In this document: positions 49,512 to 60,505 of the stretch, piece after piece
Position numbering within the stretch: position 1 is the stretch's first letter
How the letters are laid out: every line of letters starts with the position of its first letter
DNA from: Pseudocercospora fijiensis CIRAD86
Lineage: Eukaryota > Ascomycota > Dothideomycetes > Mycosphaerellales > Mycosphaerellaceae
Length of the DNA: 64,000 nt
Direction of reading: 5' to 3'
NCBI RefSeq assembly: GCF_000340215.1
Contig: NW_006921539.1
Coordinates: 2,818,056 to 2,882,055, forward strand
Notes under the pieces: generated by a model
Told to the model about the DNA's origin: nothing
What the model saw: only the letters and a program-made list of their open reading frames with translations
Database searches by the model: none
Translations under genes and position numbers: made by a program

Positions 49512-50345
49512 GAATGATACGTTGCCATAACTTTCGAGACACGACGCCACGACTCGCACGAACTACAGTACGGACGCAGATCGCAAGATCCGCAGCAAAT
49601 TGATGATACCCACCTAGCGCAAGAGTTCTCGCTGTATACAGTCAACTCACGATAGATCTCCGACATCTGGAGTTTTGCAATACTGCGCAATATCTCCTGA
49701 CTATTGTAGTCTCATCCTCCTTTGACCGTGCCTCGTGTAGTGTATTACCCGCACGGGATCAGGTGAGGTGGTCGGTCCCAGTGCTGCAGGCCTGTGGTTG
49801 CTGTCGTCACCAAGTCACCATATGTCTAGTTTTGCTGCTGGAGGTCGCCGGTCCGTTAATGGTACCTGTATGATGCCAACAAGCGATCTGATCCATCCCA
49901 CTGCTCATAACAGACTGCGCGGAGCATATCTAGGCTTCTGCTACAGAGTTGCATCAGGAGACTACGTAGCATTCCTTCTTGCGACTTCTGCATTGATTCT
50001 GACAGAGGCCGCATTCAGCACTTGACACGGCGGCAGTCGAATCGCTCACACTCCATGGCAGCAATTACAGTGGTTGTGTGGACAGTAGGAATCAGCGGGA
50101 GCAGTGAGAAATGATGAAGTAATTCCAGACACTTGGCAGAGGGAGATTCAAGTGATTGGGTCTGAAGTCTTGGCATTTTGATATCCGGCTCGTCCTTCCA
50201 CTTCCGGACGAGATGTAAACAAACCACAGAAGACATCAACAAACGCTCTGCGCTCGGCGTCTCCGCCCCCACGCGCATTCAAACAGCAGGCACTGTTGAC
50301 CTCTTGGCCCTCATCGCTATCTTGTATCGTTTTCTGGTATCTGGA
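49512..50345. other. Intergenic region before CSM1
   Basis: About 830 bases. The CSM1 frame stays open upstream to 50178 but without family similarity. No other gene is recognised. It probably holds the 3' UTR of the upstream gene and the CSM1 promoter. Confidence 0.4.
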
Positions 50346-51910
50346 ATGGCACCCCGCGCAAAGGCACAAGCACCTGCCGCGGATGATAGCGAAGACGATC
50401 TCGCGACTACCACAACTCGAGGCGCCGCGCAGAACAAACGCCGTCCCGCCAAAATGACCAAGGCAAAGACGGCAGCGCGCCGATTGAGCGCGACGACGCC
50501 TGCAGCGAAGCGCAAGGCCGCGACCAGGCAACCGCGACAGGCATTGAAAGACCGAACCAACATTCAAGACGGTAACGAGACAGAAGAGGTCGACGCGTTC
50601 GACGAGGAAGATATGGCCGCAAAGCCGAAGGCAAAGAAAGCAAAAACGACCGCTACGCGTAAAACAGCTGCCGCAAAGGCGCAAGCGACTGAGCATGAAG
50701 CAGAGAAAGCGCCGTCGAAGCGTGGGAGAAAGCCAAAGCGAGCACCATCGCCTGAGCCCTTGTTGACCATACCGGAGACGCAGCCAGATCTACCAGAGCA
50801 GATGGAAGATGTCGAACAATCAATCGAAGTCGACCCGGACAACATGGATATCGAGAAGGAACCAACGCCAAAGCGGGCTCCGATTTATGTTCAACGCGCA
50901 CCATCTGTGCCAATACAGCCTCTGCAGCCTCGACTGAGTGGGCGTGCTGCTGTTCGAGCGGCATCAGTCCAGCCTCCTTTTGCACCTATTCGCGACCGCA
51001 GCAATAGTGCTAGCGGCACGGAAAGGCGAGGTGGCGACCCTGAGCTCAGGCGCCAGTTGAACGATTTGACCTCCAAGTACGAGAACCTGAACTTGAAGTA
51101 TCAAGGTCTGCAAGACATACAGCAAGGAGGCGAAACGAACTTCGAGAAGCTGAAGCGCGCAAGTGATCAGAAGGCGAAAGATGCCAACGACCTTATCGCC
51201 TCCTTGAGAAAGGAGATATACGAATTTCGCAAGACGTCCAATTTGAGCTCTAGCGAGACGAACAACATGCAAAAGCAAGTCACTTCTCTGACGACTTCGA
51301 ACGAGAAGTTGACTGTCGAGCGCAACGACTTGAAGGAAAAGCTCCAGCTTTCACAGAACGAAGTCAAGTCGTTAGAGGCGAAGCTTATGGCTGCAAGACA
51401 GCAGGTGGCTAATGCTGCACAAGAAGCCAAGACCCAAGAAGTAACGAAGAAGCAGAACAGTTCTGTGTCAGTGAACGTGGCAGAAGCTCAAAAGGAAGCC
51501 AAGATGAAGGAGAATCTTTATGCAGATCTCACTGGCTTGATCATTGCCAATGTCAAGCGTAACGAGGGCGAGGACATCTATGACTGCATCCAGACTGGTC
51601 GCAACGGAAGTAAGTGCTTGGCTCAATTCGTGTCAAATTCACCTACTAATCGCTTACAGCCCTTCACTTCCACCTCAATGTCGGAAACGATGCCACGACA
51701 CCTCATCCCAAGACACCTTCTGGTATGAGCTATGAAGATGCTGAATTCTCGTATGAACCACTACTCGACGAAAGCAGAGATCGTGAACTTTTGGAGCTGC
51801 TTCCAGACTATCTCACGGAAGAGATCTGCTTCCCTCGAAATCACGCCCAGAGATTCTACAGCAAAGTCGTCGAGAGCATGACTAAGAAGTTCGTTGTCGA
51901 GGAGGATTGA
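50346..51910 (+). CDS. CSM1: Monopolin/kinetochore subunit Csm1/Pcs1
   Basis: Two exons, 50346-51609 and 51660-51910. A 50-nt intron with branch ACTAAT gives 504 residues. The long N-terminal tail is Lys/Ala/Arg-rich with acidic patches and nuclear localisation-like runs (KRGRKPKR). Coiled coil spans about 235-400. The C-terminal globular domain is clear: LYADLTGLIIANVKRNEGED, YDCIQTGRNG, then across the intron TLHFHLNV, and PLLDESRDRELLELLPDYLT plus EEICFPRNHA. Csm1/Pcs1 forms V-shaped dimers that clamp microtubule attachment sites at kinetochores and act in rDNA silencing. The start is the first ATG; the longer frame begins at an ATA codon and is 5' flank. Confidence 0.9.
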
Positions 51911-52861
51911 GTGAAGCTCACAATGAGCGTTGTTGGATGAAGATGATTGTCACGAGCCTACTTGGAGAGCATGAAGAACAATTCCTGGGTGCATGGCGTT
52001 TCTGGCGTACCAGAGTCTTTCAGATACCTCTGTTCGTTGTTCTATTTACAGCTTCCACAGCTCCTGCTGTGTAAAGCTTCATGTCGGCGTAGCATAAACG
52101 CAATAAATTGTGCCTTTATCAGCATCTACACCTCCATTCACACATCTGGCTCAATTCAACTCTTCTTTCGGATTTTCGATCCAGGACTTGCAGAAATCCT
52201 GTGCTTGGTCGTCGAAGGTTATCCGCCATAAGGGTCAGCACCACCTGTTCGACGTCCAAAGTGCGCTCATCTAAAGCAGGAAATTGCGAATCCGGTAGAT
52301 CTGACCACGGAACAGGTGACCAACAGGGCGAAAGCTTAGCGGACCTTGCAGGATTAATTTCCAATCAGCTCGACCGCTCACGTTCGTGTCGATGAGCGTC
52401 GCTATCTTGGCAGCAGAATGATAGATCCTCTTGCAGTGCCTTCATTGTCTGATTTTGGGGCTTTGCGCGACCGACCCAGATTCATGGAATGGGCGGCAAG
52501 GAAAAGAGGAATTTCCTAAGGTTTGGACCCTGGCGCCATGCCGCCGAGAGAGGGTTGGAGCCGTGTGGAGAGAAGAATGGGGAAAGCTGGAGAAAGAGAT
52601 GTTGATTCGTGGATTATCCAGCGTCGTGAAGGTCGCAACGCTAGAAACGCCATCCACCACCTTCCAACTCTTCTTTAAGCTTGTAGCAAGCCACGTGAGG
52701 ACGGCGAGGTCACATCGATTCCCAGACGTGCAGGAGTGTTGCACGATCCTCCCTAGTACGTCGTCGGGAAGTGGGTGTTGCAAGGAGCCCAAGCAACTAC
52801 TTAAGATCTCCGCTCCCACTTGGCCAGCTTGGCCGGTAGCTTGCTTCGATCTTCTACGAAC
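51911..52861. other. Intergenic region before MFS transporter
   Basis: 950 bases with overlapping short frames on both strands and no recognised domain. The right half should contain the transporter promoter. Confidence 0.4.
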
Positions 52862-54658
52862 ATGTCGGCGGCCGTGAACGATCCACCCAGATCTGGTTCG
52901 CTTCACGACCAGGTCGCAATCGAAGACCTGAAAGAGAAGAATGTCTTCCATTCTGAAGTCCTGGTCGACAAAGACCTCATGATCAATGCCTTCGAAGGAG
53001 AGAATCGCGAGCACGAGATGGGTGTTTGGGAGGCCACGAAGAAACACCCAATGGCATGCATTTGGGCATTCATAATGTGCTTTACAATTGTCATGGAGAG
53101 TTTCGACATGTTCCTGAATGGGTGAGTGGTTCGCGCTCAAGGTATGCGTCGAATCTCACGCACACTGACCATGATCGCTTTGCTCTCTGCAGAAACTTCG
53201 TCGCCCTTCCAAGGTTCAAGTCAAAGTATGGCGTTTTGCACAACGGCGAGTGGACAATTCCGACCAAGTGGCAGAGCTCACTTTTTCAAGCCGGTCAGTG
53301 TGGTGCATTCGTCGGCGTATTCCTTGCAGGTCCGATCACGAATCGGTTGGGCTATCGCTGGGTGACCATTCTGGCATTGATATTGATGAACGCCACGATC
53401 TTCATCTCCTTCTTTGTGAGTAGATTGCATAGCTCGCTTCGACTCATCTGACAAATGATATGCAGGCCGATTCGCTCGAAGTGCTAGTCATCGGCCAAGC
53501 ATTCGAAGGCGTTCCTTGGGGTTTCTTCATCGCCAACTCGCCAGCTTATGCTTCCGAAATCGTACCGATTGCCCTGAGAGGCGCTTGCACCGCGACGCTG
53601 CAGATGTCATGGTCCATTGGTGGCATTATCGTTGCTGCAGTGTGCTACGCATTCAATCAGCGAAATGATCAGTGGGCGTGGCGCGTGCCTCTTGCTTTGC
53701 AATGGATCTTTCCGACTCCGCTTTTGATTCTCATTTTCCTCGCTCCTGAGTCGCCATGGTGGCTTATTCGTAAAGGAAGGAAAGAGCAAGCTCTGAAGTC
53801 CATCAAGCGACTTGGTAGCAAGACTGAGGCCGAGGCGCAAGAAAAGCTCGCCATGATGGAGCGCACCGTTGAGATTGAAGCGCAAATGGGCGGCACTCCT
53901 ACCCTCCTCGACTTGATCAAGGGCACTGACTTGCGCCGAACGATTATTACTTGCTTGGTGTACGCCTCGCAGAACTTCGCCGGTAATCTCATTGCTAACC
54001 AGGCAACCTTCTTCTTCGAGCGTGAGTGACCTTTTCGCGGAGTTTTTGGTTGAATTGATCACTGATCGGATGTGCAGAAGCTGGAATGTCTACCGACTTC
54101 TCTTTCCAACTCAACTTGATCAACTCATGTCTTGGGTTAGTCGCCAACATCGGATCTTGGTTCCTGACCTCTTGGTTCGGTCGCCGAACCATTTACCTAT
54201 GGGGAACAGCGTTTAACTTCACGTTTCTCATCATCCTTGGTATCTGCGCTTCAATCCAGCAGAACAGTGGTACCAATTATGCTCAGGCCGTGCTTGGAAT
54301 CATTATTTCATTCGTGTATGCAGGAACACTCGGTCCCATCAGTTACGCCATCATTGCCGAGACGTCCTCGGTACGTCTTCGCGCTCTGAGCACCGGCGTC
54401 GGTCGTGGTGCATACTACGTCGCAGAGATCCCAATGATATACCTGGCCTCGCAAATGCTCAATCCCACCGGATGGAATCTGGCTGGCAAGTGTGGATATG
54501 TGTGGGGAGGCACAGCTCTCGTTTGCTGGGTACTCGCATACTTCTTCTTGCCCGAGCTCAAGCATCGCTCATATCGTGAGCTTGACATCCTGTTCCACCG
54601 CAGGGTGCCAGCCAGGAAATTCAAGACCACTGTCATCGATGTCAAGGACAACGACTAG
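52862..54658 (+). CDS. MFS sugar transporter, maltose permease-like
   Basis: Four exons: 52862-53121, 53193-53415, 53466-54021 and 54078-54658. GT-AG introns of 50-71 nt with agreeing phases give 539 residues. Motifs: FTIVMESFDMFLNGNFVALP at TM1 and the first join, GPITNRLGYRW, EGVPWGFFIANSPAYASEI, ALRGACTATLQMSW, LAPESPWWLIRKG in the central loop, ANIGSWFLTSWFGRRTIYLW, and PELKHRSYRELDILF after TM12. These fit the fungal alpha-glucoside (maltose) H+ symporter group rather than the lactose permease group. It is about 32 kb from the putative beta-galactoside cluster and shows no link with it. The substrate is inferred from subfamily only. Confidence 0.88.
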
Positions 54659-55002
54659 AAGTCTGAAAGCAGCAGATGGCTGGCTGAGGTCCATCTGGGC
54701 GTCATCTCATGTAATCTCGGAAGCTTCGGTTGTGAGACGAAGAGCAGACTGGCAAAATAGTCTAGCAGAATGGCATCGTTTCCGTTCGCGCTTGCCTTCC
54801 CTGCATCCTGTTGATGTTGACTGTGGCCCTGTGGAAATAGACTTTGATCACGGGTGCGATTGGTGTTGAGAAAAGGATGATAGTTAATGCTGACTGCTGA
54901 CTGTTGATCTCGAGATCTCGAGTGATGACCAGTCCGAAGTCGCGCCGGGCTTGGCAGCTGCATCTGATACCACTTCTTGCGCCGTCTTATCCCTCTTCTC
55001 CC
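54659..55002. other. Short intergenic region
   Basis: About 340 bases between the MFS stop and the NTF2-like start. An in-frame ATG at 54925 would lengthen the next protein by 26 residues, but lacks obvious domain content. Confidence 0.4.
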
Positions 55003-55425
55003 ATGCCAACTATGATCGCCAAACCAGTCGATTCAGCCAAGCTACTAGAAGCAAAGTACTACGAGATCGTGGCAGCACACAATGACAGGCAATTCGAACG
55101 CGACAAAGAACCATGGAAAAGTGTCACATCCAGCTTCAGGTCCGAACTGGCATATGGCGACCAGCGGGAAGTAGACCTGGATGGATACTTGGAGACGGGC
55201 AGAAAGATGTTTGGTGGAGATCCCTCTTTGAGAGTAGAGGTTCAAGACATCAGCGTAAACGTTGATGAACAGGAAGGTTTCGGCGAAGTCTTCGCAAACC
55301 AGGCGTTAGTCTCTCCCGGAGTGACTTTTCGGCGGAGTGTCGTGGTTGCAACGTTTAGGGTTGTTAGAGGTGAATGGAAGTGCTGCGGAAATAAGCACAT
55401 CAAAGGACTCGACGTTGCTGGCTAA
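55003..55425 (+). CDS. NTF2/SnoaL-like small protein
   Basis: A single exon for 140 residues. Helical start SAKLLEAKYYEIVAAHNDRQ, a basic mid part, then strands such as LRVEVQDISVNV, VSPGVTFRRSVVVATFRV and EWKCCGNKHIKGLD. The pattern fits the alpha+beta cone of NTF2/SnoaL-like proteins, which serve as small enzymes or ligand-binding domains. No catalytic residues can be named. The family call rests on pattern, not on a signature motif. Confidence 0.6.
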   Translation: MPTMIAKPVDSAKLLEAKYYEIVAAHNDRQFERDKEPWKSVTSSFRSELAYGDQREVDLDGYLETGRKMFGGDPSLRVEVQDISVNVDEQEGFGEVFANQALVSPGVTFRRSVVVATFRVVRGEWKCCGNKHIKGLDVAG

Positions 55426-55881
55426 GCTTGCCATTGTCATCCTATCACCTATGTGTACAACCGGCAGCGACGACTTGATTCAAGTTGTTGTTTGTCCAAC
55501 TAATACATTATGCTCAGCGAAGAAAAGGTCGTTAATCATACTTGTATCTTCATCCGTGCCCAACCCAAACGCTGTACCAGAAACGCCAAGAATGATTTTC
55601 TTTGAAGCCTTTCCATTTTCCTGTTCTGTCGCTTCATCAGCAACACCCGATGCGCCTCTACCATCCGAGTGAGTATTCGTAACATGCACAGTGATTTACC
55701 TCCAGACTGATCGAGCTTGACTCCAGCATCGCTTGACAGCTCACTTGATAGCTTTACAGAGTCGTGTCGGTCAGAGTGTGTGATCATCGTCACGTTTTGT
55801 TTTGGAATGAGTGTGCGCTTTGATGTCGGAGGATTGCCACTTTCGCCTGAGAACCACGAGCTCTTGTCCTTGCGAGGACTC
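55426..55881 (-). other. Open frames downstream of the coiled-coil gene, possible alternative 3' end
   Basis: On the minus strand an open frame directly after the stop at 55882 reads SPRKDKSSWFSGESGNPPTS and continues. With a possible GT-AG removal near 55667-55709 it could join a second open frame ending at 55480 (ASKKIILGVSGTAFGLG). The CTAG of the stop codon itself could serve as an acceptor. This could be an unannotated extension, a separate small gene or chance. No domain is recognised. Confidence 0.25.
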
Positions 55882-57120
55882 CTAGCCGTAGTTTGGGGGA
55901 GAACCTGATCCGCCCGGCGCAGCCTGGCCGTGAGGTCCGCCGTGCCCATTGCCATCCTTCATGACCTCCAGAGTATGTGGAAAGTAAGGTTCGACACCCC
56001 AGTTCCGAAGATATGCTCCAGTCTTCTCGATACGCTTGATCTCGCGCTGGACACCCCAGCTGTCACCCTCCTCTCTGAAGCGACCCTTGACCACATCTAC
56101 CATGGCGTCATCGAGACGGCGGTAGAAAGCTCGTCGCTCAGTGATGTCATCTTCGTCGCCATTCTCAAGACCACCGTGAGAGTTGAGGTTACCACCGAGC
56201 TTGAGAAGCAGATCGAACGCAAATCGTGGCCCGCTTGGAAGGGAAGAGAGGCGGGTGATGTCGGGCAAGAATTTCAACATGCATGCGCTGAAAGATGGGG
56301 TTGGCAGCGAATCGTTGAGATCGTCTTGTAGCCTGTGCAAGTCAAAGTTGACGATGGTGATCTTGCGATCCAGCTGTGCATTGAGCGTGGCTGCTGCGTG
56401 AGTAGGCGACGACGCGTGTGAGGCAGAGTCCATGATCTGAGCAATGCTGGGAGGCACATCTGATCAAGGAATTAGCATGCGATATGAACGAATGTGATGT
56501 GCGCCTTGCTTACCTGGCCGAAGACCACGCTTGTCAATCCATGCGTGCACTTCTGTCCGCTGCCTCTCCAGCGAATCGATGTATGCCTTTAGATCTGCAA
56601 TCTCGCTCTCGAGGCCTTCTATCTTTTCGGTGTAGGGTCGGACTGCCTGATTGAAAGCCTCGACCAGAAGATTCGGCGCCGGCTCGTGCTTGTGGGATGG
56701 GCTTGCGTCGTAAGCACCACTGCTGTAGCCATTGCTCATGGTGTTGTTTCCTCTCAGGCCTGCCGACACAGGTGGACTCTGATAGTTGTTTGGCGCTCCG
56801 CCGTACTGCGACACCTCAACCGGACGATCCCGTCGCGCATACATATTGCTGTCTGCTCCCGCTCCACTGCTGACGGTCTCCTTGGCCAGCGGGTCGTTGA
56901 GCTGCGGCGCACCAGCAGTTACACTTGCGTTGCGTGCGATAGGAAGTCCTTGATCCTCGTAATCGATCGGACTACGATCAACGGGCGGCGCGCTGTGGGC
57001 GTATTTCTCGTCGTAGGCCGCGGAGCTGGTCTTACTGTCGTGGCGCGAGTCGTAAGTGTCGACGTAAGACTGCGAGTTACTGCGACTTCTGCTTCTCGAA
57101 AGGCGCTTGAAGAAGACCAT
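55882..57120 (-). CDS. Conserved fungal coiled-coil protein of unknown function
   Basis: Two exons on the minus strand: 57120-56514 and 56459-55882. The 54-nt intron gives 394 residues. The N-terminus is Ser/Arg/Tyr-rich (FKRLSRSRSRSNSQS) and probably disordered. A short coiled coil (EKIEGLESEIADLKAYIDSLERQR, within about 165-190) precedes the intron. The second exon codes a helical domain (KITIVNFDLHRLQDDLND, RRLDDAMVDVVKGRF, GVQREIKRIEKTGAYLRNWG) and a Gly/Pro-rich tail. I do not recognise a named family. Conservation is inferred from the well-formed domain and intron. Confidence 0.72.
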
Positions 57121-57634
57121 GCTTCCAGGGATGAGGGGAGGGGAGGTACTAGGTAGTAAGGTCGAGCGCGCTGGCGCTGGCGCTGGCGCTGGCGGGTGAA
57201 GGAAGCGCTTATACTTTCAAGACTGCTGGAAAAGCTGGGGCGGGGCGCGGCGGGGCGGGCAGGCGAAGCGACGGTGCTGTATTGGCTGCGCGGACACGGC
57301 AAGACAAGGTCAGAGTCGTAAGATGCAGTGAGAATGAGCGAGCGGTGGGAGGCAGGTTGGGCAGAGCAGATAGCGATGGGAAGCTGTAGAAATGGCTGGA
57401 CAGATGGCTGCGAGAAAAGTAGAGAAATGTGCGAGGGTGGGAGCGAGCACAAGCTCCACCCGATGCCAATGCCCGCGACGATCTCGGATCTCTGATTTCT
57501 GTGCTACAGCCTACAGGCCAGTGTTTGCTCGTTGCAATGCAATGCAGGAACAGTTTTTCTTGGTCACCACACCTCCACTCCCCTCGCTCCCTCGTCGATG
57601 ATTTCTCAAGTAGCTGCGTACTGACCAGCACTAG
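57121..57634. promoter_or_regulatory. 5' flank of the coiled-coil gene with hexamer repeat
   Basis: Four exact CTGGCG units (57171-57194), about 50 bases upstream of the ATG at 57120 on the minus strand, are followed by a G-rich tract (57237-57262). Position suggests 5' UTR or promoter. The part beyond about 57400 runs towards the dehydrogenase remnant and may hide its lost 5' exons; none could be read. Confidence 0.4.
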
Positions 57635-58035
57635 GCATACGGCCAATCAAAGACGGCAAATATTTATACAATGGCATCCAGCATCGAACGACATTCGGTC
57701 TCCCAGCTCTGTTAGTTCACCCGGGCGCCATTCTGGAAACGGACCTCCCACGCCATCAGACAATGGAAAGCGTAGACCAAGATTTCGATATGTCCTCCTT
57801 GACACCTATGGCGAAAAACATTCCCCAGGGAGCAGCAACTCAGGTCTGGGCTGCTACGGCGAAGCACTTCAGCGCCAAAGCAGGCTGCTGTGTGGCTGAT
57901 TGTGGCGAATCGACGCCCTGGAGAGAAGGTGATGCAGTTGCGTCTCCTGGGTATGCTACGCATGCCTACGATGAGGCGAAGGAAGAGAGGCTGTGTAAGT
58001 TGAGTTGTGATGCCGTGGGTGTTGCCTATGACTAG
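57635..58035 (+). pseudogene. C-terminal remnant of a short-chain dehydrogenase/reductase
   Basis: After an acceptor-like CTGACCAGCACTAG comes AYGQSKTANIYTMASSIER, the YXXXK active-site motif of SDR enzymes. The frame then breaks. In another frame the family continues: LLVHPGAILETDL, then QGAATQVWAATAKHF and VADCGESTPWREGD, ending at 58035. The shift lies near 57690-57710. The Rossmann N-terminal part with the GXXXGXG motif was not found upstream, so this is a truncated, frameshifted copy. It cannot make an enzyme as it stands. Confidence 0.6.
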
Positions 58036-58740
58036 GCAATCACACAGCTCGCTTGAGTTACTCCTGGGTACATATAGTCTGTCGAAACGCGTGTTCACTC
58101 CAGTTTCCGCTCAGTCAGAAAGGAGCTGGCCCATCTCACTGAAAATACCATCTCTGTGTTGGGACAGACACACAGGGCCCGCAACGAAGTTTTAAGACTT
58201 TGAGCCAGACACGAAGATTCCGTTCGGATGTTAGCCCAAGTGACATTCAGAAACAATTACCATCTCTTCCCGCGGAAAATTAACGTGCAGCCCCACTGTC
58301 TACACTCCTCAACAAGACACATGATCATCTTGCCAACTTCGAAGAGACATTGTCCTTCTCGCCTTAAACCTTCCTGGTGAACGTGATCGTCGCATCCAAT
58401 ATGTTGTGAACTGCTGGTACCTTTGGAACAGACTTGGCACGTACATGGTCTTTGACGCTCGGAAATAGAACTGTTTAGCTCTGCATAAGGTAGCTGTTGC
58501 GAACCAAGGTAACGGCAGCGATATGGCTTGGTTGTTCTCGTTTGGTATGGACCCACACATCTGTTGCCTCACCCTCCAAATGAGAACAGATAGTGGAAAT
58601 CCAAAGCCTCTCCTGGCACTTATACCGAGCCCCAGCTGCCCGCCCGAGCCCCAGTGGATATACTAATGTAGAATCGCGCTGAATGAGATTACGTGCTGTT
58701 TCCACCTATTATATATTATATCTATTCTTGGTTGGTGTTG
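58036..58740. other. Intergenic region before the second RIP island
   Basis: 700 bases of ordinary composition with short frames on the minus strand and no recognised domain. Composition changes sharply near 58740. Confidence 0.4.
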
Positions 58741-58850
58741 TTGACAGGCGCGGAGCGCGTTACCTAGGAAGTCGCGCCTCGAATTCTACCGTAGACCTAA
58801 AATTCGTATTTCTTCCCCCTTTTGCAGTAGATTACTAGTATCTATCGAAA

Positions 58851-60155
58851 ATGGCTGAATCTCCATCGTACGACGAGTTTCTCGATAATGTTATCGCCGG
58901 CGGTAGTAGTAACGAGGCGGCGGTAGTTGTTAAGTCGCAGGAAGAGGTAGAAATAGAGGTAGAAGGCGCGCCTTCGGCGGTAGTTGTTAAGTCGCAGGAA
59001 GAGGTAGAAATGGAGGTAGAAGGCGCGCTCTCGGCGGTGGTTGTCGAGTCGCAGAAAGAGGTTTAATTTGTCTCGGAGACACGTATTCGAGGCCGCTCGC
59101 GCTTACTATCGCTGCCGCGCGAGCGTATATCTCTACCTAAATATCGATTAGTCTCTCTAAGGCCGCAGAAGCACCTATTCTCGAAGAAAGCGCTCCCCCG
59201 TAGGCTAATGCCTCGCGAAGTCGACTTTGTATCGTATATAGCGCTTAAGAAGTATATATAGGAAGAGTTTAGAAAGGTAAAGGGATACGAGTTTAAGGAG
59301 TAGAAGCCGCGGAAGAACAGTAAAGGTATTAAATATCGCTATCTCTATGTTTGTAGGTACTTTAGTTAGCCTAATAAAAGGACGTAGAATACGACTCGAA
59401 GGAAGATAATAACTAAGAAGATAGGGTATTAGTTCTACTTCTACGCCGTTACTATCGACCCTTCTAACCCTTCTAGTAGCTAGACTATCCGCTATTCGAG
59501 TAAAGAAGCTTACTATTACTATAATTATAGACCTAACGACGTTGTTAGCCTTACTATCTATAGAAGCCGCTTAAGAACGGCTAACTTCCTCGAGCAATTA
59601 GAACGGCTTTAGTCCGTACGAATACTAACCTCTAAGATAATAGCCTATTTCCGAGGCCGTAGTATTATTATTAAACTACAAGACCTATATAATATCTCTT
59701 AGCTTCGAAACCTTAACGTACGACGAGAAGCTAATTAGGTCGAGCGGATAGTTAAATTACTCGAAGAATACGACATCTATAAGGACATTTAAACTAGACC
59801 TAATAGCGCTATTAAATCTATAGTAGCTCTTTATCTAGTCTTAATTAAGGCCTTTAAGCGGATACTATATACGCTTATTCTAGATACTACGTATTCGACT
59901 AACCTATATAACCTCGAGTTATTAGACATAGTCGCTACTAGACCGTTAAACGATACGATTAAGCTCGGTATTAGCCTTGTCCGTCCGAAGCCTAATAAGG
60001 CCGATTTTATACAACTTCTTATATCTATTAAATAAGCCTTTAAAGCCGCTAGTTACGCTATACTAATTGTTATCGGTACTAACCGTAAAGAGGCTTTAAT
60101 ACTAGCTTATTAAGAGATATTTCCTAGTTCTAAGAATATCGTTTGTAACTAGCTA
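58851..60155 (+). mobile_element. MULE-type transposase relic
   Basis: Starts with an intact ATG frame of 71 codons containing a 19-residue repeat (AVVVKSQEEVE...). After a stop at 59064 a broken frame continues as a MULE transposase: TIRYSSKEAYYYYNYRP, IYRSRLRTANFLEQLERL, LEEYDIYKDI, then LILDTTYSTNLYNLELLDIV (first catalytic Asp region), GISLVRP and EIFPSSKNIVCN. Stops again replace Trp or Gln. The frame ends where the LTR fragment begins at about 60163, so the MULE was probably cut by that insertion. The 3' part is lost or unrecognisable. Confidence 0.72.
58915..59066 (+). repeat. 57-bp tandem repeat in the MULE 5' coding end
   Basis: Two full and one partial copy of a 57-base unit beginning GCGGTAGTTGTTAAGTCGCA. 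Copies differ at few bases. Unlike the sequence downstream, these copies keep several CpA and TpG steps. Confidence 0.8.
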
Positions 60156-60162
60156 TTAGGGC

Positions 60163-60349
60163 TAAAGAGGCTATACGTAATTGGTATGTAACTAGGCTAA
60201 GTAAAGCTAGGGTCTTAGTGCCTTAGGTAGGGCTTAGCGCTTAGTAATAGGCTAACTTGCCTACCTTCCTCCCTCTCCTCCTAGCTCCTTATCGAATACT
60301 ACCTATACCTACTACTACCCTATCTACCTGCTAATATACCCTTCTTATA
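60163..60349 (+). repeat. Diverged LTR of the same gypsy family
   Basis: Aligns end to end with the LTRs at 25215 and 32095 (shared blocks GTAACTAG, AAGCTAGGGTC, GCCTTAGG, CCTTCCTCCCTCTCCTC, CTATCTACCTGCTAATAT and CCCTTCTTATA), with many transitions and small deletions. Confidence 0.85.
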
Positions 60350-60505
60350 TAGTATTCGATCTACCCTTTAAGGGTAGTAGCTAGATAGTCCTTATTTCAA
60401 GCTTTTAGCGGTATAGCTACGAATAAGACTAATCTAACTATATTGCGCTCGAAGAACAGGACCTATACGTACTATTCTACTAAGAACAACCGTACCAATT
60501 ATAAA
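60350..60505 (+). mobile_element. 5' internal fragment of the gypsy element
   Basis: Continues directly from the LTR and matches 25404-25560, including CCCTTTAAGGGTAG and CCGTACCAATTAT. Similarity stops near 60505, so the rest of this copy has been deleted. Confidence 0.8.

Noticed and set aside
58257..58705. Minus-strand short genes before the second RIP island
   Set aside because: Overlapping short frames of mixed phases with no similarity or splice logic.
34380..58740. Secondary metabolite gene cluster
   Set aside because: No polyketide synthase, peptide synthetase, terpene cyclase or P450 is present; the genes are housekeeping or unrelated accessory types.
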